From contig CALBQR010000028.1 of NCBI GenBank assembly GCA_937899895.1, positions 1 through 49,417 of the forward strand: a DNA stretch of 49,417 nt, read 5' to 3'. A model generated the notes under the pieces. That model was not told where the DNA came from. It made no database searches and was given only the letters and a program-made list of their open reading frames with translations. The stretch is from an uncultured Alistipes sp. (GTDB taxonomy: Bacteria; Bacteroidota; Bacteroidia; Bacteroidales; Rikenellaceae). Positions 43,763 through 49,417 of the stretch are shown piece by piece (position 1 is the first letter of the stretch; the number at the start of each line of letters is the position of its first letter). Both the position numbers and the translations under genes were made by a program.

Positions 43763-43780
43763 TACTCAACCGTGATAAGG
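43763..43780. repeat. Direct repeat of the tyrS 3' end, copy 1
   Basis: The 18 bases TACTCAACCGTGATAAGG are identical to 43962-43979, which form the last codons of tyrS. The two copies bracket 181 bases. Just to the right, GATAAGGAGG (43774-43783) pairs with CCTCCTTATC (43799-43808) as a hairpin. Confidence 0.9.
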
Positions 43781-43960
43781 AGGTAATTTACACTACCCCC
43801 TCCTTATCGCACCTATCCCAAACTCCACCGTTGTCCTGCTTTGCACCCGTGCCACTTGTGGCACTAAGCCCCTGCCTGAGGCGGGGGTTTGGGGGTGGGT
43901 CATAATTGCAGCCGACGCCAACGGCGGCGCATTTGCGACGCAGGTGGGGTTGAGATGAGT
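43781..43960. other. Non-coding segment bracketed by the tyrS tail repeat
   Basis: A GC-rich non-coding segment with two short stems, GTGCCA-CTTG-TGGCAC and CCCCTGCC-TGA-GGCGGGG, followed by TTTGGGGGTGGG. It resembles an interspersed intergenic repeat, but only a genome comparison can confirm that. Confidence 0.5.
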
Positions 43961-45244
43961 TTACTCAACCGTGATAAGGTAATAATTCTTCTTACCCTTC
44001 TGAACCAGCAAATACTTACCTGCGATCAGATCCTCCTCCGTAACGGCACGCATCGGATCCGTTACCTTCTCCTTGTTGAGCGAGATACCGCCACCCTGAA
44101 CGAGTTTGCGGGTTTCACCCTTCGAGGCGAAGATGTTGCAACGCTCGGCTACCAACTCGATGAAGGGGCAACCCAGAGCCTCCTTCGATACGGTGAATTG
44201 GGGTACGCCATCGAATACTTGCAACAAAGTCTGCTCGTCGAGCGAGTGAAGAGCCTCGGCCGTAGCCTGACCGAACAGAATGTTCGATGCTGCAACTGCC
44301 TTCTCATACTCCTCTGCCGAGTGGATCATCGTCGTAACCTCCTTTGCCAGACGCTTTTGCAGTACGCGCAGGTGGGGAGCCTCCTCGTGCTCGGCGATCA
44401 GCGACTCAACGGTCTCACGATCGAGCAGGGTGAAGATGCGGATGTAGCTCTTTGCATCGTCGTCGCTCACGTTCAACCAGAACTGATAGAACTTATAGGG
44501 CGAAGTGTAGCGAGCGTCGAGCCAAACGTTACCGCTCTCGGTCTTGCCGAACTTCGTGCCATCGGCCTTTTTGATCAACGGGCAGGTGATGGCGTAAGCC
44601 TCGCCACCCAACTTGCGGCGGATCAACTCGGTGCCTGTGGTGATGTTGCCCCACTGGTCCGAACCGCCCAACTGCACCTTGCAACCGAGCGTCTCGTACA
44701 AGTGCAGGAAGTCGTAGCCCTGCAAAAGCTGATAGGTGAACTCGGTGAACGACATACCGTCGCCCTCGCCATTGAAACGCTTCTTAACCGAATCCTTCGC
44801 CATCATATAATTTACGGTGATCATCTTACCGATGTCGCGTGCAAAATCGAGGAAGGTGAAATCCTTCATCCAATCGTAGTTATTTACGAGCAGGGCGGCG
44901 TTCGGAGCATCGCTGTCGAAGTCGATCAACTTCGCGAGCTGTGCTTTGATAGCCTCCTGATTGTGGCGCAGGGTAGCCTCATCGAGCAAATTGCGCTCCT
45001 GCGACTTGCCGCTGGGGTCGCCAATCATACCCGTTGCACCACCTACCAGAGCGATGGGACGGTGGCCGCAACGCTGGAAGTGCTTCAAAATCATAACGCC
45101 AACCAAGTGGCCGATATGCAACGAGTCAGCCGTAGGGTCGATACCCAGATATGCAGTGGTCATCTCTTTGGCCAACTGCTCCTTGGCACCGGGCATAATG
45201 TCGTGGATCATACCACGCCATTCGAGTTCTTCTACAAAATTCAT
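43961..45244 (-). CDS. tyrS: Tyrosyl-tRNA synthetase
   Basis: A 427-residue class I synthetase that charges tRNA-Tyr. The HIGH motif (LHIGHLVG, about 42-49) and KMSKS-type motif KFGKT (about 232-236) are present, with GSDQWGNI between them. A C-terminal S4 RNA-binding domain (about 355-427, KLVQGGGISLNKEKVTD is typical) is present. The 3' terminal 18 bases recur outside the gene. It begins 26 bases after dnaX ends. Confidence 0.96.
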   Translation of the reverse strand: MNFVEELEWRGMIHDIMPGAKEQLAKEMTTAYLGIDPTADSLHIGHLVGVMILKHFQRCGHRPIALVGGATGMIGDPSGKSQERNLLDEATLRHNQEAIKAQLAKLIDFDSDAPNAALLVNNYDWMKDFTFLDFARDIGKMITVNYMMAKDSVKKRFNGEGDGMSFTEFTYQLLQGYDFLHLYETLGCKVQLGGSDQWGNITTGTELIRRKLGGEAYAITCPLIKKADGTKFGKTESGNVWLDARYTSPYKFYQFWLNVSDDDAKSYIRIFTLLDRETVESLIAEHEEAPHLRVLQKRLAKEVTTMIHSAEEYEKAVAASNILFGQATAEALHSLDEQTLLQVFDGVPQFTVSKEALGCPFIELVAERCNIFASKGETRKLVQGGGISLNKEKVTDPMRAVTEEDLIAGKYLLVQKGKKNYYLITVE

Positions 45245-45270
45245 TCTGTCTGTTATTTATTTGTTTGTCG

Positions 45271-47118
45271 TTATTCCAATTCCAATTTAAGTGCCTTCTG
45301 CAACCTCTTCACCACCGCATTCTTCTCCACGAGGTAGGCCATTCGATCCTCGATGCGGATGGGCTTCGGAGCGCGATATTCGCGCTGGGGACGCACAATC
45401 TCGATGTCGAGCGTTCCGTTAATCGAGGCCATCTCGGCCAATAGGTGCAGTGTGGCACTCTTCGTGCGCTTGATCTCCTCTTCGAGTACATCGCTCTCGG
45501 CCTCGATGATTACGCGGTTGCCGTCGATGCGCATCGTGTCGTATGCCAACGATAGGCGAACACTCTCCTCGCCGAGCTTTGCAATGAACTTGTCGCGCAC
45601 AAGGGCGATCTTCTGCTCGGTCATCGGATCGATTGCCGTGAGCGGATTGACCGCAGGCGAATCACCCTCCTCGGTTGCGTGTGTAACCTGCTGGCTCAAA
45701 ATCGACGCAAGTGAGGTGCCTGAAAGCGAAACTCGCTGCGTATCACCCTTTGCGCGTGTGGTGGTCGGGGTTGCAGCTTGGGTTGGCGCAGTTGCGGATG
45801 CAGTCGTTGCCGAGGGTGTTGCAGTTGCAGTTGTAGCAGGAGCAACGGGCGGCGTAGCGGTCTGTGCCGCAACGGAAGCAGGGTTGGAGGTCGTAGCAGG
45901 GGTTGGTTGTGCAACCGCAGTTTGCGGTGCGGTGGTGGCCATAGTGGTTGCAACGGTTGGTTGCGCCGAGGGAGCAATGCCCTTCAAAGGTGGCAACTCG
46001 AAGTATTCACCTATTGGCTCATTTTTTTTTTGACTCAGTCTGCAAAGTTTCATCAGACCGAGTTCAACCGTCAATCGTTGATTTGTCGCCGTTCGGATAA
46101 TGGTGTCCAATTGTCCGAGTAGTGAGATCGCTCCGAAGAGGAACTCCGGATCACAAGTGGCAGCCTGCGTGCGATATCGTTGAAGCAGTGTGCCCGTAAC
46201 TTCGAGCAGTGGCAGCGTCTTCTTATCGCGGCACATCAACAGATCGCGCATATGCTGACCCAATCCCGACATAAAAATCTGTGCCGAGAAACCCGACGCC
46301 AATACGCGGTCAAAGAGCAGCAGGGCAGAGGTGTAGTCGCCCGCCATCAGCGTATCGACCGCAGTGAAATAGGTGTCGTAGTCCAGCACGTTGAGCGAAC
46401 GAGCCACCTCGCGGAACGAGAGCGACTGACCGCAGAACGAAACTGCCTTGTCGAACATCGACAGCGCATCGCGCATACCGCCGTCAGCCTTTTGGGCGAT
46501 CAGGTTGAGCGACTCGTCGTCGTAGGTTACACCCTCTTTCGAGGCGATATATTTGAGGTATTCGACGCTATCCTCGACGCGAATACGGTTGAAATCAAAT
46601 ATTTGACAACGCGACAAGATCGTGGGAATGATCTTGTGCTTTTCGGTTGTTGCCAAGATGAAAATTGCGTGTGCGGGCGGCTCTTCGAGTGTTTTCAGAA
46701 AGGCATTGAACGCAGCCGTCGAGAGCATATGCACCTCATCGATGATATAGACGCTGTAACGACCCACCTGGGGCGGAACGCGCACCTGATCGGTCAGCGT
46801 ACGAATATCCTCGACCGAGTTGTTCGATGCGGCATCGAGCTCGTGGATGTTAAACGAGCGACCCTCGTTGAACGAACGGCACGATTCGCACTCGTTGCAA
46901 GCCTCATTGTCGATGGGCGAGAAGCAGTTGATAGCCTTTGCGAAGATACGGGCGCAGGTTGTCTTACCGACACCGCGCGGACCGCAGAAGAGATATGCGT
47001 GTGCCAACTGGCCACGCGCTATGGCGTTTTTAAGTGTTGAGGTAATATGCGATTGGCCCACTACCGAAGCGAACGTAGCGGGGCGATATTTACGAGCTGA
47101 TACAACAAAATTTTCCAT
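45271..47118 (-). CDS. dnaX: DNA polymerase III subunit tau/gamma
   Basis: A 615-residue clamp-loader ATPase. Walker A GPRGVGKTT (Lys52), the four-Cys zinc module NCFSP...NEACNECESC, Walker B IIDEVHML and sensor-1 Arg finger ILSRCQIF are intact. A clamp-loader collar (about 240-360) is followed by an Ala/Thr/Pro-rich linker (about 380-460) and a C-terminal domain. An A10 run on the coding strand (46031-46022, codons 363-366) can shift the reading frame: adding one A or reading -1 gives an immediate TGA, and losing one A gives ATG-AGC-CAA-TAG, so either yields a short gamma-like form of about 366-368 residues. The start is ATG 47118 (MENFVVSARKYRP); upstream codons have no conserved content. 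Confidence 0.95.
   Translation of the reverse strand: MENFVVSARKYRPATFASVVGQSHITSTLKNAIARGQLAHAYLFCGPRGVGKTTCARIFAKAINCFSPIDNEACNECESCRSFNEGRSFNIHELDAASNNSVEDIRTLTDQVRVPPQVGRYSVYIIDEVHMLSTAAFNAFLKTLEEPPAHAIFILATTEKHKIIPTILSRCQIFDFNRIRVEDSVEYLKYIASKEGVTYDDESLNLIAQKADGGMRDALSMFDKAVSFCGQSLSFREVARSLNVLDYDTYFTAVDTLMAGDYTSALLLFDRVLASGFSAQIFMSGLGQHMRDLLMCRDKKTLPLLEVTGTLLQRYRTQAATCDPEFLFGAISLLGQLDTIIRTATNQRLTVELGLMKLCRLSQKKNEPIGEYFELPPLKGIAPSAQPTVATTMATTAPQTAVAQPTPATTSNPASVAAQTATPPVAPATTATATPSATTASATAPTQAATPTTTRAKGDTQRVSLSGTSLASILSQQVTHATEEGDSPAVNPLTAIDPMTEQKIALVRDKFIAKLGEESVRLSLAYDTMRIDGNRVIIEAESDVLEEEIKRTKSATLHLLAEMASINGTLDIEIVRPQREYRAPKPIRIEDRMAYLVEKNAVVKRLQKALKLELE
46022..46031 (-). promoter_or_regulatory. 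A10 slippery tract in dnaX
   Basis: Ten A residues follow AGTC on the coding strand, read as CAA-AAA-AAA-AAT. Homopolymer slippage or -1 frameshifting on A-AAA-AAA would end translation at once. Both shifted frames stop at or within four codons of the tract. Confidence 0.8.
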
Positions 47119-47126
47119 AGCAACCA

Positions 47127-47159
47127 CAAAGATATGAAAACTTTTTTGAACCCACACAA
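47127..47159 (-). promoter_or_regulatory. dnaX promoter with very short leader
   Basis: Minus-strand TATCTTTG (47134-47127) is an exact -7 box, with TTG (47159-47157) 22 bases upstream. The box is only about 8 bases before the start codon at 47118, so the transcript may be almost leaderless. Confidence 0.5.
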
Positions 47160-47171
47160 CATCGCCCTATA

Positions 47172-47312
47172 AAAATGTACGCACGTGCGCTTACGCGAGC
47201 GACAAATTGTCGTGTGGCGGGTATCGTTTCTTCACGATTTGGCAGAGTAAAGTGTCGCAAAGTCAGTCGATTGTCGCACTATTGTCAGTGGTGTGCGACA
47301 AAATGTACGCAC
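47172..47312. repeat. Palindromes and repeats upstream of clpB
   Basis: CGACAA-A-TTGTCG (47200-47212) and TTGTCGCAC-N13-GTGCGACAA (47271-47279/47293-47301) are perfect inverted repeats; GTGTCGCAA at 47252-47260 is a third related site. AAAATGTACGCAC is repeated at 47172-47184 and 47300-47312. No clear -33/-7 pair for clpB was found (TGGATTTG at 47327-47334 is a weak candidate). Confidence 0.8.
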
Positions 47313-47388
47313 CGCGATTCTGGCAATGGATTTGCTGTAAATCTTTTCCGAAAAATGAGAAAATGTAACTAAAACCAAAAATAGAACT

Positions 47389-49417
47389 ATGAACATCAAT
47401 TCACTTACTATCAAGGCGCAGGAGGCTTTACAGCAGGCCTTTGCGTTGGCGCAGCGTGGTGGCCAGCAGGCTCTCGATCCGCTGCACATCCTCGCGCAAT
47501 TGATTGCCGAGGAGGATTCGCTTTGCGCGTTCCTGCTGGGACGTGTGGGCGTGAATGTCAAACTTTTACGCGAGAATGTTCAACGCGCAGTGGCGGCATT
47601 GCCGCAGGTGTCGGGTGCTGCGGGCGAGCAATATTTTTCGCACGAGGCCTCGGCCATTGTGCAGCGCGCTATCGATTTTACGACGACATTTGGCGATAAA
47701 TATGCCTCGGTGGAGCACCTGTTGCTCGGTCTGATTGCCGAGCGAGGTGAGGCTCAGCGACTTTTGAAGGAGTTGGGTGCAACCGAGAAGGAGTTGAAGG
47801 TGGCTATTACCGAGTTCCGCAAGGGTGCAAAGGTCGATTCGCCCACCGCGTCGCAGGAGTTCAATGCGCTTGGCAAATATGCCATCAACCTCAATGAGCA
47901 GGCGCGTCGCGGTAAGCTCGATCCCGTAATCGGGCGCGATGAGGAGATTCGTCGTGTGTTGCAGATTCTTTCGCGCCGAACCAAGAACAATCCCATTCTG
48001 GTCGGTGAGGCAGGCGTGGGTAAAACCGCTATTGCAGAGGGAATTGCGCACCGTATTGTCGATGGCGATGTGCCCGAAAATCTGCGCTCGAAGAGTATCT
48101 TTTCGCTCGATATGGGCGCGCTGATTGCGGGTGCGAAATATAAGGGTGAGTTCGAGGAGCGATTGAAGGCCGTAGTGCAGGAGGTGATTGCATCGGACGG
48201 TCAGATTCTGCTCTTTATCGACGAGATTCACACGCTGGTTGGGGCAGGCAAGAGCGACGGCGCAATGGATGCTGCCAACATTTTGAAGCCCGCTTTGGCT
48301 CGTGGTGAGTTGCGAACGATTGGTGCGACGACGCTCGACGAATTCCAAAAATATTTCGAGCAGGATAAGGCGTTGGAGCGTCGTTTCCAGAAGGTTATGG
48401 TCGATGAACCGTCGGTCGAGGATGCGGTTTCGATTCTGCGCGGATTGAAGGAGCGTTACGAAAATCACCACCAAGTCCGTATTAAGGATGAGGCAATTGT
48501 GGCGGCTGTCGAGCTTTCGCACCGCTATATCACGTCGCGTTTCCTGCCCGACAAGGCAATTGATCTGGTCGATGAGGCGGCTGCACGTCTGCGCCTCGAA
48601 ATGAACTCCGTTCCGGAAGAGATCGACACCCTTGACCGCCGTGCGCGACAGATCGAGATTGAGCGCGAGGCAATCCGTCGTGAGGGCGATGAACAGCGCG
48701 TTGAGGAGCTTACACGCGAGTTGGATGAGCTGAACGCGCAGCGTAACGCTCTGCGTGCCAAGTGGCAGGGTGAGCGCGATCTGTTGCAGAAGATACAGTC
48801 CAATAAGGAGTCGATTGAGCGTTTGAAGGTCGAGGCGGCGGAGGCCGAGCGCAGTGGCGATTATGGTCGTGTGGCGGAGATTCGTTACGGCAAGATTCGC
48901 GAGGCGGAGCAGCAGATCGACGCTCTGCAAAAAGAGCTTGCAATGGCCGGAGCTAATGGTGCAATGATTAAGGAAGAGGTTGATGCACAGGATATTGCCG
49001 AGGTGGTTTCGAAATGGACAGGTGTCCCCGTAACGCGTATGCTGGCCAGCGAGCGCGAGAAGTTGCTCAATATGGAGCGCGAACTGCATCGTCGCGTGGT
49101 GGGTCAGCACGAGGCTATCGAGGTGATCTCGGATGCTGTGCGTCGTTCGCGTGCAGGGTTGAGCGATGGTCGTCGCCCAATCGGATCATTTATCTTCCTC
49201 GGTACGACGGGCGTGGGTAAGACCGAGCTGGCGAAGGCGTTGGCGGAGTTCTTATTCAATGACGAAAATCTGATGACCCGTATCGATATGAGCGAGTATC
49301 AGGAGCGACACGCCGTATCGCGACTGATCGGTGCGCCTCCGGGATATGTCGGTTACGATGAGGGAGGTCAGCTCACCGAGGCCGTGCGCCGCAAGCCCTA
49401 TTCGGTGGTGCTTTTAG
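47389..49417 (+). CDS. clpB: ATP-dependent chaperone ClpB, cut by the window end
   Basis: The first 676 residues of the disaggregase ClpB, which with DnaK rescues aggregated proteins. The N-domain (about 1-145) is followed by AAA-1 with Walker A GEAGVGKTA (Lys212) and IDEIHTLVGAGKSDGAMDAAN, a coiled-coil middle domain (about 400-525, rich in Glu/Arg/Leu heptads), and AAA-2 with Walker A GTTGVGKTELAKAL (Lys611). The frame is open to the last base, and family members are about 860 residues, so about 185 residues are missing. It has a repeat-rich upstream region and the start is ATG 47389 (MNINSLTIKAQEAL). Confidence 0.97.
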   Translation, partial: MNINSLTIKAQEALQQAFALAQRGGQQALDPLHILAQLIAEEDSLCAFLLGRVGVNVKLLRENVQRAVAALPQVSGAAGEQYFSHEASAIVQRAIDFTTTFGDKYASVEHLLLGLIAERGEAQRLLKELGATEKELKVAITEFRKGAKVDSPTASQEFNALGKYAINLNEQARRGKLDPVIGRDEEIRRVLQILSRRTKNNPILVGEAGVGKTAIAEGIAHRIVDGDVPENLRSKSIFSLDMGALIAGAKYKGEFEERLKAVVQEVIASDGQILLFIDEIHTLVGAGKSDGAMDAANILKPALARGELRTIGATTLDEFQKYFEQDKALERRFQKVMVDEPSVEDAVSILRGLKERYENHHQVRIKDEAIVAAVELSHRYITSRFLPDKAIDLVDEAAARLRLEMNSVPEEIDTLDRRARQIEIEREAIRREGDEQRVEELTRELDELNAQRNALRAKWQGERDLLQKIQSNKESIERLKVEAAEAERSGDYGRVAEIRYGKIREAEQQIDALQKELAMAGANGAMIKEEVDAQDIAEVVSKWTGVPVTRMLASEREKLLNMERELHRRVVGQHEAIEVISDAVRRSRAGLSDGRRPIGSFIFLGTTGVGKTELAKALAEFLFNDENLMTRIDMSEYQERHAVSRLIGAPPGYVGYDEGGQLTEAVRRKPYSVVLL

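Noticed and set aside
43889..45337. Plus-strand open frame of 482 codons opposite tyrS
   Set aside because: tyrS has all synthetase motifs on the minus strand.
47566..49110. Minus-strand open frame of 514 codons opposite clpB
   Set aside because: ClpB motifs are on the plus strand; the antisense frame has no recognisable domain.

Overview
The window looks like a chromosomal housekeeping segment from a Bacteroidales bacterium, most likely Rikenellaceae/Alistipes-like (inference). Support: several start sites are preceded by the Bacteroidetes sigma-ABfr promoter pattern (TTG or TTTG, about 20 bases, TAnnTTTG); Shine-Dalgarno sequences are mostly absent; and there is a PorX-type response regulator, an Oar-like TonB receptor, BACON/BspA-like repeats, a B12-dependent ribonucleotide reductase and many short lipoprotein signals. 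I see no rRNA, tRNA, CRISPR array, transposase or prophage gene.

Layout. 1-6.2 kb: S9 peptidase lipoprotein and NUDIX hydrolase (minus strand), pyrE-SRPBCC-tsaE (plus), then porX (minus). 6.2-12.4 kb: HU, a 30-residue basic COX24/bS22-like protein, RNase G and Mfd. 12.4-19.7 kb: an envelope-biogenesis block (outer-membrane barrel, TPR protein, LptC lipoprotein, CNNM/CBS membrane protein, PpiD-like foldase). 19.7-24.2 kb: an accessory patch with aquaporin, a decayed ppiD tail, a small membrane protein/HTH pair, YeiH transporter and porin. 24.2-27.5 kb: metY-metX-exo/endonuclease lipoprotein operon. 27.5-30.9 kb: rfbA-rfbB and a DUF5009/HGSNAT-like acyltransferase. 30.9-33.6 kb: solitary BlaI repressor, family 2 glycosyltransferase, nucleotide pyrophosphatase-like lipoprotein. 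33.8-40.4 kb: TonB receptor, BACON/LRR lipoprotein, OmpA-like protein. 40.6-47.1 kb: class II ribonucleotide reductase, FolB, TyrS, DnaX. 47.4 kb to the end: ClpB, cut by the window edge.

Most of this is core metabolism and envelope maintenance. The most interesting signals are small: an A10 tract in dnaX where both alternative frames stop within a few codons, predicting a short gamma-like product; a decayed copy of the ppiD C-terminus plus its terminator beside a small HTH cassette that lies between inverted repeats sharing AGCGATTTGG; an 18-base repeat of the tyrS 3' end; a TTGTCGCAC-N13-GTGCGACAA palindrome with related motifs upstream of clpB; and palindromes within the promoters of the HTH operon, aqpZ, ppiD and blaI. 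I did not find a clearly new multi-gene system.
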